In this document: piece by piece, positions 1 through 8,762 of the stretch | How the letters are laid out: the number at the start of each line of letters is the position of its first letter | Numbering within the stretch: position 1 is the first letter of the stretch | NCBI RefSeq assembly: GCF_900129905.1 | Contig: NZ_FQXG01000005.1 | Location: 1-64,000 of the forward strand | Length of the DNA: 64,000 nt | Reading direction: 5' to 3' | Origin: Ferrimonas marina | GTDB taxonomy: Bacteria > Pseudomonadota > Gammaproteobacteria > Enterobacterales > Shewanellaceae | Position numbers and translations under genes: made by a program | Notes under the pieces: generated by a model | Databases searched by the model: none | The model's input: the letters and a program-made list of their open reading frames with translations, nothing else | What the model was told of the DNA's origin: nothing

Positions 1-221
1 CTGTGGGGCCTGAACCCCGATGGTGGCTGGCTTCGCATCTCGTTGAGTTGCTCGCTGTGCCCCGTCGACAGGAAGCGCATTATAGGGAGCGGATTTCGCC
101 GCGCAAGGGGTTATTTCAAAATCCCGTTCAAGCGGACAATAATCCATCACCTCAAGCATTGTCGCTCAAACAGCCACCAATAGGGGTACATAAAACCAAC
201 AGCACCCACTCATTAAGCGAT

Positions 222-244
222 AAGAAAGGCGGCTCAAGCCGCCT
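222..244 (-). terminator. Rho-independent terminator of the small secreted protein gene
   Basis: Read on the minus strand, 8-base arms (227-234 and 237-244) with a two-base loop are followed by a short T-rich run. It lies about 30 bases past the stop codon of the gene at 274-603. The stretch 1-221 holds no gene that I can support. Confidence 0.7.
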
Positions 245-273
245 GACCTTGTAAAAGCGCTATGACCTGTGGG

Positions 274-603
274 CTATTCCACCAGCTGGTACACCGTCTT
301 GGTGGTACAGGCAACGGCCTGGACGCTGTGGTAGCACTTATCTACCACCTCTTTCTCTATGACTTGGCCACCTGCGCTGGGGCCGGCCGCGGTGGGGGCC
401 GCCTCCAACATCTCATTGATGTCCATATTGCTGGTATCCGCCAGCTGAGCTTGTAGTGCTTCTGCACTGTCGGCCTGGGCCAGCACCTGTGTTTGCTGAG
501 CCTGGGCCTGCATCGCTTTCTCATAGTAGTTGGTGCCGCCATAGTGATTGGCCATCACCGGCGCTGCCCCCAACATCAATGCTACTGCTATTACCGCTTT
601 CAT
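274..603 (-). CDS. Small secreted protein of unknown function
   Basis: I do not recognise this 109-residue protein. It starts with a short Sec-type signal peptide (hydrophobic residues 2-16, likely cut after VMA at about residue 18). The mature part is Gln/Ala-rich at residues 30-60 and probably helical, and it has two cysteines near the C-terminus (about residues 90 and 98) that could form a disulfide in the periplasm. The start codon is preceded by a strong purine-rich ribosome site (AAGGGGAAGGG). The gene is monocistronic: its own terminator follows it, and clpB's terminator lies upstream of it. A periplasmic or envelope location is inferred from the signal peptide alone. Confidence 0.65.
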   Translation of the reverse strand: MKAVIAVALMLGAAPVMANHYGGTNYYEKAMQAQAQQTQVLAQADSAEALQAQLADTSNMDINEMLEAAPTAAGPSAGGQVIEKEVVDKCYHSVQAVACTTKTVYQLVE

Positions 604-680
604 ATCCCTTCCCCTTAAGGCAAGTCACCCTCTGTGAATAGCATTGAACGTAAGTGGGCGCCAGTTGGTTCTGTAACAAA

Positions 681-702
681 ACGCGCGGCCTGGGCCGCGC
701 GT
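681..702 (-). terminator. Rho-independent terminator of clpB
   Basis: A perfect GC-rich inverted repeat (681-690 with 693-702) sits just beyond the clpB stop codon. On the minus strand it is followed by TTTTG. Confidence 0.85.
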
Positions 703-709
703 TGTTGCT

Positions 710-3283
710 TTACTGGCTGAACCGAAGCTCGCCATCGCTGACCTGAACCTGGATCGGTAATCCCGGCTGCAGGCTGCCAGACAGGATCGCCTGGGCTAGC
801 GGGTTCTCCAGCTTCTGCTGGATGGCCCGCTTCAGCGGTCGGGCACCAAACACCGGGTCGAAGCCCGCGGTGGCCAATGCCGCCAGCACTTCGTCGCCGA
901 TCTCCAGCTGGTACTCCTTCTCCGCCAGGCGCCGCTGCAGCTTGTCCAGTTGGATCCGGGCGATACGAGCGATCTGCTCCTGCTCCAGCGGATGAAACAC
1001 CACGGTCTCATCCACCCGGTTGAGGAATTCAGGTCGGAATGCCTGGGCTAACACTCCCTGCACCAGCTCTTTAAGATCACCGTAGGAGAGCTCTCCAAAA
1101 TGCTGCTGGATCTGATCCGAGCCCAGGTTGGAGGTCATGATGATCACCGTATTACGGAAATCCACGGTCCGTCCCTGGCCATCGGTCAGGCGGCCGTCAT
1201 CCAATACCTGCAGCAGGATATTGAACACATCGGGATGGGCCTTCTCCACCTCGTCCAGCAGGATGACGGAATAGGGCTTACGGCGAACCGCCTCGGTCAG
1301 GTAACCGCCCTCTTCGTAACCGACATACCCCGGGGGCGCGCCGACCAGGCGAGCAACAGAGTGCTTCTCCATAAACTCTGACATGTCGATGCGCACCATC
1401 GCCTCGTCGGTGTCGAACATAAAGTGCGCCAGCGCCTTGGACAGCTCGGTCTTACCCACCCCGGTGGGACCCAGGAACAGGAAGGAGCCGATGGGACGAT
1501 CCGGATCGCCCAGCCCAGCCCGGCTGCGACGGATGGCATTGGATACCGCATCCACCGCCTCCTGCTGACCCACCACCCGCTGCTGCAGGTGGCTCTCCAT
1601 CTGCAACAGCTTCTCGCGTTCGCCTTCCAGCATCTTGGCCACCGGGATCCCGGTCGCCTTGGCCAGCACCTCGGCGATCTCGGTGTCGGTCACCTTATTC
1701 TTCAGCAGCTGCATCTCCTGCATCTCCGCCTGGGCGGCCAGGTCGAGCTGTTTCTCCAGCTCCGGGATGCGCCCGTACTGAAGCTCGGACATCCGGCTCA
1801 GATCTCCGGCCCGACGGGCCTGGTCCATCTCCTGACGGGCCTGCTCCAACTCGGCTTTGATGTGCTGGGTGCCCGCCAGTGCCGCTTTCTCACTGCGCCA
1901 GATCTCCTCCAGCTCAGCAAACTCGCGCTCCAGCTCCACCATCTGCTCACGCAGACTGTCGAGCCGTTTGCGGCTGGCTTCATCCTCTTCTTTCTGCAGC
2001 GCCTGTTCCTCCAGCTTGAGCTGGATAATGCGGCGCTCCAGACGGTCCAGCGCCTCCGGCTTGGAGTCGATCTCCAGGCGTATGCTGGAGGCGGCCTCGT
2101 CGATCAGATCGATCGCCTTATCCGGCAGCTTGCGGTCGGAGACGTAACGGTGTGACAGGCTGGCCGCCGCAACGATGGCGGGATCGGTGATCTCCACGCT
2201 GTGGTGAAGCTCGTAACGCTCCTTCAGCCCACGCAGGATAGCGATGGTGTCCTCAACGCTGGGCTCGCCCACCAGCACCTTCTGGAAACGGCGCTCCAGC
2301 GCCGCATCCTTCTCGACGTACTGACGGTATTCATCCAGGGTGGTGGCGCCAACGCAGTGCAGTTCGCCCCGGGCCAGTGCTGGTTTGAGCATATTGCCGG
2401 CATCCATGGCGCCTTCGCTTTTACCCGCGCCGACCATAGTGTGCAGCTCATCGATAAAGAGGATCACCCGACCCTCTTCGTGAGCCAGCTCATTGAGCAC
2501 CGCCTTGAGACGCTCTTCGAACTCACCACGGTACTTAGCGCCGGCCAGCAGCGCGCCCATATCCAGCGACAGTACCCGCTTGTCCTTCAGCCCTTCCGGT
2601 ACCTCGCCATTAACGATGCGCTGGGCCAGGCCCTCAACGATGGCGGTCTTACCCACGCCAGGCTCACCGATCAGCACCGGGTTGTTCTTGCTGCGACGCT
2701 GCAGCACCTGGATGGTGCGTCGGATCTCGTCATCGCGGCCGATCACCGGGTCAAGCTTGCCCGCCTCAGCCCGCGCATTCAGGTCGAGGGTGTACTTCTC
2801 CAGCGCCTGGCGTTGGTCCTCGGCCCCGGCGCTGTCCACCTTGGCCCCGCCACGCACCGACTCAATAGCCTGGTTTAGCTTGTCCGGGTTAGCCCCAAGC
2901 TGCATCAGCAGGTTACCCAGGTCACCCTTGGCTTCGAGTACCGCCAGCACAAACAGCTCGCTGGAGATAAACTGCTCGCCGCGCTTTTGCGCCAGCTTGT
3001 CGCACAGGTTGAGCACCTTGATAAGGTCGCGGGAAAGCTGCACCTCGGCGTCCACACCGGTCACCTTGGGCAGACCCGCCAGGTAGCTCTCCAGTGATGA
3101 ACGCAGGGCATTGGCATCGACGCCTGCTGCCTGCAGTAACGGCCGTACGCTGCTGCCCTGCTGATCCAGCAGGGCCTGCATCACATGGCCGGCTTCGATG
3201 TATTGATGGTCGCGCCCCAGTGCCAGGGATTGGGCATCGGAGATCGCCATCTGGAATCGGTTGGTCATTCGATCAAGTCGCAT
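710..3283 (-). CDS. clpB: ClpB disaggregase, ATP-dependent chaperone
   Basis: The 857-residue product has the full length of ClpB and follows the E. coli protein closely from its first residues ([11 protein letters not shown]). It is a cytoplasmic hexameric AAA+ machine that works with DnaK/DnaJ/GrpE to pull proteins out of aggregates. Visible parts are an N-terminal Clp repeat domain (1-145), a first AAA+ module with Walker A GEPGVGKT at about 206, a long coiled-coil middle domain (about 410-525) rich in Glu, Arg and Leu, a second AAA+ module with Walker A GPTGVGKT at about 606, and a C-terminal D2-small domain. No ClpP-binding IGF/L loop is seen, as expected for ClpB. The ribosome site is GAGGGG. 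A sigma32-type promoter lies 34-63 bases upstream, so heat-shock control is likely. Confidence 0.98.
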   Translation of the reverse strand: MRLDRMTNRFQMAISDAQSLALGRDHQYIEAGHVMQALLDQQGSSVRPLLQAAGVDANALRSSLESYLAGLPKVTGVDAEVQLSRDLIKVLNLCDKLAQKRGEQFISSELFVLAVLEAKGDLGNLLMQLGANPDKLNQAIESVRGGAKVDSAGAEDQRQALEKYTLDLNARAEAGKLDPVIGRDDEIRRTIQVLQRRSKNNPVLIGEPGVGKTAIVEGLAQRIVNGEVPEGLKDKRVLSLDMGALLAGAKYRGEFEERLKAVLNELAHEEGRVILFIDELHTMVGAGKSEGAMDAGNMLKPALARGELHCVGATTLDEYRQYVEKDAALERRFQKVLVGEPSVEDTIAILRGLKERYELHHSVEITDPAIVAAASLSHRYVSDRKLPDKAIDLIDEAASSIRLEIDSKPEALDRLERRIIQLKLEEQALQKEEDEASRKRLDSLREQMVELEREFAELEEIWRSEKAALAGTQHIKAELEQARQEMDQARRAGDLSRMSELQYGRIPELEKQLDLAAQAEMQEMQLLKNKVTDTEIAEVLAKATGIPVAKMLEGEREKLLQMESHLQQRVVGQQEAVDAVSNAIRRSRAGLGDPDRPIGSFLFLGPTGVGKTELSKALAHFMFDTDEAMVRIDMSEFMEKHSVARLVGAPPGYVGYEEGGYLTEAVRRKPYSVILLDEVEKAHPDVFNILLQVLDDGRLTDGQGRTVDFRNTVIIMTSNLGSDQIQQHFGELSYGDLKELVQGVLAQAFRPEFLNRVDETVVFHPLEQEQIARIARIQLDKLQRRLAEKEYQLEIGDEVLAALATAGFDPVFGARPLKRAIQQKLENPLAQAILSGSLQPGLPIQVQVSDGELRFSQ

Positions 3284-3317
3284 CGTCTGTCCCCTCTAAT
3301 CTTTGCTACTGAGAGGA

Positions 3318-3346
3318 ATTTGGGGACAGATTGACCGAATTTCAAG
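3318..3346 (-). promoter_or_regulatory. Sigma32-type heat-shock promoter of clpB
   Basis: On the minus strand the -35 element CTTGAAA (3346-3340) is followed by a 14-base spacer and the -10 element CCCCAAAT (3325-3318). This is close to the RpoH consensus CTTGAAA-N13/14-CCCCATNT. The -35 element overlaps the last codons of pgeF, so clpB can be induced separately from the upstream rluD-pgeF pair. Confidence 0.85.
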
Positions 3347-4070
3347 CTTGAGGGCGGATCCCGATCAGGCTGGCCTGACGGCCGGTGCGGGATTGACGAC
3401 GGTAGGAATAGAAACGGGAAGGGTCACTCCAGGTGCAGAGATCGCCGCCATAAATGGCGGTCACACCAAGGCGTTGCAAGCGTTGCCGGGCCAGTTGGTA
3501 GAGATCCGCCAGGAAACGATCGCCATGAGGCTGAAAGGCGCTGTCGGCCTTGGCATCCTCGGCCAAAAACGCCTCACGCACCTCCGGCCCCACCTCAAAG
3601 GCGGTGGGGCCGATGGCCGGACCGAGCCAGGCCATCAGCGACGGCGGCGCCGCACGGAATCGCTCGACGCTACGCTCCAGCACCCCCGCCTGCAGGCCGC
3701 GCCAACCAGCATGAGCCGCCGCAACCTCGTCGCCAGCCTGGCTGCATAGCAGCACCGGCAGGCAATCGGCGGTCATCACCGCGCAAAACTGGCCGGGCTG
3801 ATCGCTGTAGCTGGCGTCGGCGACGGGAATGGATTCGGCCCTGGGCAGGGTTACCACCTCAGTGCCGTGTACCTGCTCAAGCCACTGCAAAGCAGCGCCC
3901 TCGGGCAAGGCCGCCATCAGACGTTGGCGGTTCTGCTCGACCCGGACGGGGTCATCCTGAACATGACCACCCAGGTTAAGACCACGAAAGTCTCCCTCGG
4001 AGACCCCGCCAAAGCGGCCGGTGGACAGCGCCAGCACAGAGTCCGGTACGGGCCAACAGGGCTTCAACAT
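3342..4070 (-). CDS. pgeF: Purine nucleoside phosphorylase/multicopper-like PgeF (YfiH family)
   Basis: This 242-residue protein belongs to the YfiH/DUF152 family. Members have been described as peptidoglycan editing factors and as zinc- or copper-dependent purine nucleoside phosphorylase/laccase-like enzymes. Family features visible are EQVHGTEV (His), TADCLPVLL (Cys) and AAAHAGWRGL (His), the metal-binding His-Cys-His set. The reading frame could be extended upstream, but I place the start at the ATG that overlaps the rluD stop codon as TGATG, which gives the usual family length and implies translational coupling to rluD. The gene order rluD-pgeF-clpB is standard in gammaproteobacteria. The clpB promoter lies in its last codons. 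Confidence 0.93.
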   Translation of the reverse strand: MLKPCWPVPDSVLALSTGRFGGVSEGDFRGLNLGGHVQDDPVRVEQNRQRLMAALPEGAALQWLEQVHGTEVVTLPRAESIPVADASYSDQPGQFCAVMTADCLPVLLCSQAGDEVAAAHAGWRGLQAGVLERSVERFRAAPPSLMAWLGPAIGPTAFEVGPEVREAFLAEDAKADSAFQPHGDRFLADLYQLARQRLQRLGVTAIYGGDLCTWSDPSRFYSYRRQSRTGRQASLIGIRPQA

Positions 4071-5041
4071 CAGTAGTCGAAGCCGTGCTCTTGGGTGTCC
4101 TGGCGCAGCAGTTCCGCCAGATCCACCATGTCCTGGGGCACATCGGCCTGCCACTGCATCATCTCACCGGTGATGGGGTGCTCAAGGCGCAGCATAGCAG
4201 CGTGCAGGGCCTGACGACCCAAGCCCTTGATGGCGTTGCGCAGCGCTTCACTGGCGCCCTTGATCGGACGGGGACGACCGCTGTAGAGCGGATCGCCCAC
4301 CAGCGGATGACCCAGGTGGGCCATATGTACCCGGATCTGGTGGGTACGGCCGGTCTCCAGGCGCAGGCGCAGGCGGGTGTGGGCCCGGTATTTCTCCGCT
4401 ACCCGGTAGTGGGTGACCGCCGGCTTGCCGATCTCGGTCACCGCCATGTGGGTGCGACGCTGCGGGTGACGGCCGATGGGCTCATCAACAAAGCCACCGG
4501 CGGTCATCATGCCAAAGGCGATCGCCTCGTACTCCCGGGTGATCTCCCGGGCCTGCAGCTGGGCCACCAGGTGGGTCTGGGCCGGCACCGTCTTGGCAAT
4601 CACCATCAAACCCGTGGTGTCCTTATCCAGGCGGTGGACGATCCCCGCCCGCGGCACATTCACGATCTCCGGGTAATGATGCAGCAGGGCATTGAGGATG
4701 GTGCCGTCGTGGTTGCCGGCACCGGGGTGCACCACCAGATCCGCCGGCTTGTTGATCACCAGGATGTCGGCGTCTTCATAGACGATGTCCAGCGGGATAT
4801 CCTGAGGTCGAGAACTGACCTCCTCCTCCAGCTCGGCCTGGATCCGAACTGCTTCTCCCCCCATCACTTTTTCACGGGGTTTGGCGGCGATTCGGCCGTC
4901 AAGGGTGACCATCTCCGCCAGGATCCACTCCTTGATCCGGCTGCGGGAGTAGTCCGGGAAGCACTCCGCCAGGGCTTGGTCCAACCGTTGTCCCAGTTGG
5001 GATTCGGAGATGTTTCCTTCTAATTCAATCTGTTGCGTCAT
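4070..5041 (-). CDS. rluD: 23S rRNA pseudouridine(1911/1915/1917) synthase RluD
   Basis: The 323-residue product carries an N-terminal S4 RNA-binding domain (about 17-80) and a RluA-type catalytic domain containing HRLDKDTTG, whose Asp is the catalytic residue. RluD modifies helix 69 of 23S rRNA, which matters for ribosome assembly and release-factor function. Length and motifs match the E. coli enzyme (326 residues). It is the first gene of rluD-pgeF and is divergent from bamD, with a 122-base intergenic region holding both promoters. This divergent bamD/rluD arrangement is conserved in many gammaproteobacteria. Confidence 0.96.
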   Translation of the reverse strand: MTQQIELEGNISESQLGQRLDQALAECFPDYSRSRIKEWILAEMVTLDGRIAAKPREKVMGGEAVRIQAELEEEVSSRPQDIPLDIVYEDADILVINKPADLVVHPGAGNHDGTILNALLHHYPEIVNVPRAGIVHRLDKDTTGLMVIAKTVPAQTHLVAQLQAREITREYEAIAFGMMTAGGFVDEPIGRHPQRRTHMAVTEIGKPAVTHYRVAEKYRAHTRLRLRLETGRTHQIRVHMAHLGHPLVGDPLYSGRPRPIKGASEALRNAIKGLGRQALHAAMLRLEHPITGEMMQWQADVPQDMVDLAELLRQDTQEHGFDY

Positions 5042-5163
5042 AGTTTCAGGCTTAAGCTGGAAAGGCTCGAATTCAATATCAGTTCTGTTAGAATCGCTCA
5101 GATTGCATTTTATCGCTTTTTGCCGTGCTCCGGCACGGTCAGTTTTAGGGATCCTTCACACGC

Positions 5164-5928
5164 ATGCGTAAAATCACAGGCCCGCTGCTGCTGGCAGTCA
5201 GCAGTCTCCTAGTTGTCACCGGGTGCTCCAGCTCAGGCGACGATAACCAGTTCCAGCTGGATAATCGCTCCCCCGAGACCCTGTATAACGATGCACGCCA
5301 AGCCATGGAATTGGGCAACTTCACCCGGGCTTCCGAGATGCTGGAAGCGCTGGATAGCCGTTACCCCTTTGGCGCTCACAAGACCCAGGTTCAGCTGGAC
5401 CTGATCTACGCCTATTACAAGCTGGATGACAGCGCCAGCGCCCTGGCCAACGTCGACCGCTTCATTCGCCTGAACCCGACCCACCCGGACATCGACTACG
5501 TCTACTACATGCGTGGCCTGGTCAACATGCAGACCGACAGCTACCTGTTCCACGAGATGGTTGGGATGGACCGCAGCGATCGCGACCCGAGCAACGCCAT
5601 CAGCGCCTTCCGGGATTTCGAGACCCTGATCAAGACCTACCCGGACAGCCGCTACGCCCCGGACGCCCTCAAGCGGATGCAGATGCTGAAAAACCGCCTG
5701 GCGGAGTACTCCCTGCGTGTGGCCGAGTACTACGTCACCATGGAGGCCTGGGTGGCCGCCGCCAACCGGGCCCAGCTGGTGCTGGAGACCTACCCGGACA
5801 CTCCCGCCACCGAGAAGGCGCTGGAGATCATGGTGCGCAGCTACGGTGAGCTGGAGATGAGCGCGATGGAAGACCACAGCCGCCAGGTGCTAAAGGCCAC
5901 CTACCCCGATAACCGCCTGGTGCGCTAA
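5164..5928 (+). CDS. bamD: Outer membrane assembly lipoprotein BamD
   Basis: The 254-residue protein has a lipoprotein signal peptide with lipobox VTGC (Cys at about residue 21), followed by TPR-type helical repeats (motifs such as LYNDARQAMELGNF and a second block around residues 60-130). It is the essential lipoprotein partner of BamA in the complex that folds beta-barrels into the outer membrane. Length and the divergent position next to rluD match the E. coli gene. A 16-base tandem repeat that includes the stop codon follows it, then a strong bidirectional terminator shared with hpt. Confidence 0.96.
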   Translation: MRKITGPLLLAVSSLLVVTGCSSSGDDNQFQLDNRSPETLYNDARQAMELGNFTRASEMLEALDSRYPFGAHKTQVQLDLIYAYYKLDDSASALANVDRFIRLNPTHPDIDYVYYMRGLVNMQTDSYLFHEMVGMDRSDRDPSNAISAFRDFETLIKTYPDSRYAPDALKRMQMLKNRLAEYSLRVAEYYVTMEAWVAAANRAQLVLETYPDTPATEKALEIMVRSYGELEMSAMEDHSRQVLKATYPDNRLVR

Positions 5929-5960
5929 GCGTCGAGTGCGCTAAGCGTCAGCTGCGCTAA
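5921..5960 (+). repeat. 16-base tandem repeat spanning the bamD stop codon (2.5 copies)
   Basis: The unit beginning TGCGCTAAGCGTC occurs at 5921-5936 and 5937-5952, with a partial third copy at 5953-5960. Each copy carries the last codons and the TAA of bamD. It looks like a small duplication of the gene end. Confidence 0.75.
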
Positions 5961-5970
5961 CCAGGACACA

Positions 5971-6001
5971 AAAAAGGCGTCGCAACTGCGACGCCTTTTT
6001 T
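5971..6001. terminator. Bidirectional terminator between bamD and hpt
   Basis: Nine-base perfect arms (5975-5983 and 5988-5996) are flanked by A-rich and T-rich runs on the two sides, so the hairpin can end transcription of both convergent genes. Confidence 0.92.
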
Positions 6002-6014
6002 ATTGGCTCACCCC

Positions 6015-6542
6015 TTAGGCCGGGATCACCTTAGCGATGTAGGGCAGTTGGCGGTAACGCTCGGCGTAGTCCAGACCGTAGCCCACCACGAACTCATCCG
6101 GGATCTCCATGCCAACGTAATCCACCGGCACCTCCACCACGCGGCGGCTCGGCTTGTCCAGGAAGGTGACGATCTTGATGCTGGCCGGGTGACGGGTCAT
6201 CAGCAGCTCACGCACCTTGGACAGGGTACGACCGGTGTCGATGATGTCTTCCACCAGCAGCACGTGACGGCCATGGATGTTGTTGGCCAGGTCCATCACG
6301 ATCTTCACCTCACCGGAGGACTCGGTACCACCGCCGTAGGAGGAGGCGGTCATGAAGTCCATGCGCACATCGAAGTCCAGGCGACGTGCCAGATCGGACA
6401 TAAACACCACGGAGCCTTTCAGCAAACCAACCAACAGCAGGTTGTCCACATCGGCATAATCCTTATTGATCTGCGCCGCCAGTGCGTCCAGTTTGGCGTC
6501 GATATCCGCTTGGGAGATCATCTCCTCAAGGGTGTGCTTCAT
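6015..6542 (-). CDS. hpt: Hypoxanthine phosphoribosyltransferase
   Basis: This is a purine-salvage enzyme of the cytoplasm, converting hypoxanthine (and guanine) plus PRPP to IMP/GMP. The PRPP-binding motif VEDIIDTGRT is clear, as are LLVGLLKGS and the C-terminal block DEFVVGYGLDYAERYR typical of Hpt. I chose the ATG that gives MKHTLEEMI, the N-terminus seen in E. coli Hpt (MKHTVEVMI), giving 175 residues. An in-frame ATG 12 bases further upstream (6554) is possible and neither has a strong ribosome site. It is the last gene of mpl-ubiX-hpt, with a short gap to ubiX. Confidence 0.95.
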   Translation of the reverse strand: MKHTLEEMISQADIDAKLDALAAQINKDYADVDNLLLVGLLKGSVVFMSDLARRLDFDVRMDFMTASSYGGGTESSGEVKIVMDLANNIHGRHVLLVEDIIDTGRTLSKVRELLMTRHPASIKIVTFLDKPSRRVVEVPVDYVGMEIPDEFVVGYGLDYAERYRQLPYIAKVIPA

Positions 6543-6561
6543 CAATTCACTCATTTGCTTA

Positions 6562-7206
6562 TCAGCCTTGGGTGTCTTCAGTCTTATTGCTTGGCCCATA
6601 ACCCCAACGGGTCATCAGCCGGTGTTCAATGTTCAGATGATCGAGGATCCGCGCCACGATGAAATCCACCAGGTCCTCGATGCTTTGGGGTCGATGGTAG
6701 AACCCCGGTGACGCCGGCAGGATAGTGGAACCCAGCTGGGTCAGCTTCAGCATATGCTCCAGGTGGATGGCGTTGTACGGCGTTTCCCGCGGTACCAGCA
6801 CCAGCTGGCCGCGTTCCTTGAGGACCACATCGGCGGCCCGCTCGATCAGGGTGTTGCTCATCCCGGTGGCCACTGAGGCCAGGGTGCTGGTGCTGCAGGG
6901 GCAGATCACCATCCGTCGTGGCGCACCAGAGCCGGAGGCCACCGGTGAGAACCACTGCTCCTTGCCATACACCTGCAGCTGACCCGGCTTGGCACCATAG
7001 CGCTGGCTCAGGGCCTCGGCACAGGCCTGGGGCGCGGCGGGCAGCTTCATCCCCTCCTCCTCGGCCAGCACCACACGGGCGGCGGAGGAGACCATCAGGT
7101 GCACCTGGAGGCCGGATTGTAGCAGACACTCCAGCAGACGCAGACCGTAGGGTGCGCCGGATGCCCCGGTGAAGGCCAAAGTGATGGCTTGCTCACGCTT
7201 TGACAT
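6562..7206 (-). CDS. ubiX: Flavin prenyltransferase UbiX
   Basis: The 214-residue protein makes the prenylated FMN cofactor needed by the UbiD decarboxylase in ubiquinone synthesis. The N-terminal flavoprotein motif [10 protein letters not shown], the [14 protein letters not shown] block and the C-terminal [12 protein letters not shown] block are characteristic of UbiX/Pad1. The start overlaps the end of mpl by 14 bases, indicating co-transcription and coupling. The C-terminal tail after RWG is slightly longer than in most members. UbiD itself is not in this window. Confidence 0.96.
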   Translation of the reverse strand: MSKREQAITLAFTGASGAPYGLRLLECLLQSGLQVHLMVSSAARVVLAEEEGMKLPAAPQACAEALSQRYGAKPGQLQVYGKEQWFSPVASGSGAPRRMVICPCSTSTLASVATGMSNTLIERAADVVLKERGQLVLVPRETPYNAIHLEHMLKLTQLGSTILPASPGFYHRPQSIEDLVDFIVARILDHLNIEHRLMTRWGYGPSNKTEDTQG

Positions 7207-8560
7207 GTTCTGCCTCCAGTGCGCTCAGCAGTTTCTCATGGATACCGTCGAAGCCGCCGTTGCTCATTACCACGATGGTGTCCCCCGGCTTCGCCTCGGC
7301 CACCAGCCGGGTTACCAGGCTGTCGGTGGCCTGGGCCAGGGTGACCGGCACCGGTGCCTTCGCCATCACCGCCTCGATATCCCAGCTTAGTCCCTCGGGC
7401 TGCAACACAAAGGCCGCATCGGCATCACCCAGCGCCTGCGCCAGGGTGGCCTGATGGATCCCCTGCTTCATGGTATTGGAGCGTGGCTCCAGCACCGCCA
7501 GCACCCGGCCTCCCTGGGCCCGGGCCCGCAGTCCCGCCAGGGTAGTGGCGATGGCGGTGGGGTGGTGAGCAAAGTCATCAAACAACTCGATGTCCGCCAC
7601 CGCGCCACGCAGCTCCAATCGCCGTTTGGGACCGGCGAAGCGGGCCAGGCTGGCGATGCCATCGGCGGGGCGGACCCCGACATGGCGCGCTGCCGCCAGC
7701 GCCGCCAGGGCATTGCTGATGTTGTGATCGCCGATCAGATCCCACTCAACGGTGCCCATCAGCGCGCCCTCGAGGTAAACCTCAAAGCGCTGACCATCCT
7801 CGCTGAGTTTACGGGCCTGCCAGCCCTGCGGGTCGTCCAGTGCTACCCGCTCGCTCCAGCAGCCCATCGCCAGGGTCTGCTCGATCGACTCTACCCCGCT
7901 GGGGGCCAGGATCTGGCCACTGGCCGGCACGGTGCGGATCAGGTGGTGGAACTGACGCTGGATATCCGACAGGTCACGGAAGATATCGGCGTGGTCGAAC
8001 TCCAGGTTGTTGATCACCAGGGTGCGGGGACGGTAGTGGACAAACTTGGAGCGCTTATCGAAAAAGGCGCTGTCATACTCGTCCGCCTCCACCACGAAAA
8101 AGGGGGTCTCTCCCAGTCGGGCCGAAACGCCAAACTCGCGGGGTACGCCGCCGATCAAAAAACCCGGGGCTAGCTGGTTGTCTTCCAGTAACCAGGCCAG
8201 CATCGAGGCGGTGGTGGTCTTACCGTGGGTACCCGCGACGGCCAGCACCCAGCGGCCAGGCAGCACCTGCTCCGCCAGGAATTGCGGGCCGGAGACGTAA
8301 TTGAGGCCACGCTCCAGCACCGCTTCCACACAAGGATTGCCCCGGCTCATGGCATTACCGATCACCACCAGATCCGGCTCGGGATCCAGCTGCTGGGGGT
8401 CAAAGCCTTCAATCAGCCCGATCCCCTGCTGCGCCAACTGGGTACTCATGGGCGGGTAGACGTTGGCGTCGCTGCCCGTCACCCGATGACCCTGGCTGCG
8501 AGCCAGCAGGGCCAGCCCGCCCATAAAGGTGCCGCAGATCCCAAGAATATGAATATGCAT
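7193..8560 (-). CDS. mpl: UDP-N-acetylmuramate:L-alanyl-gamma-D-glutamyl-meso-diaminopimelate ligase
   Basis: Mpl recycles the cell-wall tripeptide by ligating it onto UDP-MurNAc in the cytoplasm. The 455-residue product (E. coli 457) is a Mur ligase: an N-terminal Rossmann-like domain starting [15 protein letters not shown], the ATP-binding loop AGTHGKTTT, a central domain with [16 protein letters not shown], and a C-terminal domain with [10 protein letters not shown] reject an extension of 44 codons upstream because it has no homology and the internal ATG gives the standard N-terminus. It is the first gene of mpl-ubiX-hpt. anmK at the other end of the window acts in the same recycling field. 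Confidence 0.96.
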   Translation of the reverse strand: MHIHILGICGTFMGGLALLARSQGHRVTGSDANVYPPMSTQLAQQGIGLIEGFDPQQLDPEPDLVVIGNAMSRGNPCVEAVLERGLNYVSGPQFLAEQVLPGRWVLAVAGTHGKTTTASMLAWLLEDNQLAPGFLIGGVPREFGVSARLGETPFFVVEADEYDSAFFDKRSKFVHYRPRTLVINNLEFDHADIFRDLSDIQRQFHHLIRTVPASGQILAPSGVESIEQTLAMGCWSERVALDDPQGWQARKLSEDGQRFEVYLEGALMGTVEWDLIGDHNISNALAALAAARHVGVRPADGIASLARFAGPKRRLELRGAVADIELFDDFAHHPTAIATTLAGLRARAQGGRVLAVLEPRSNTMKQGIHQATLAQALGDADAAFVLQPEGLSWDIEAVMAKAPVPVTLAQATDSLVTRLVAEAKPGDTIVVMSNGGFDGIHEKLLSALEAEHVKA

Positions 8561-8762
8561 AGAAAGTCCGAGTCCTGGCGCAAAAGCGACATTGTAACGG
8601 ATATCGGAAACAGGCTGAATGACGATGACGGAAGCCAAGCCGTTTAGACGTCTATATTGACGGAAGTCCAAAGATCCCGTACATTCCCGCACCAGTAGAA
8701 AATCACAATCTCACATGGATGCGCTTGTCGGCAGGGAGATGCCACCGCTTCAGGAATCGCTC

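Noticed and set aside
8561-8692. Upstream extension of mpl by 44 codons
   Set aside because: The internal ATG gives the usual Mpl N-terminus; the extension has no family support.
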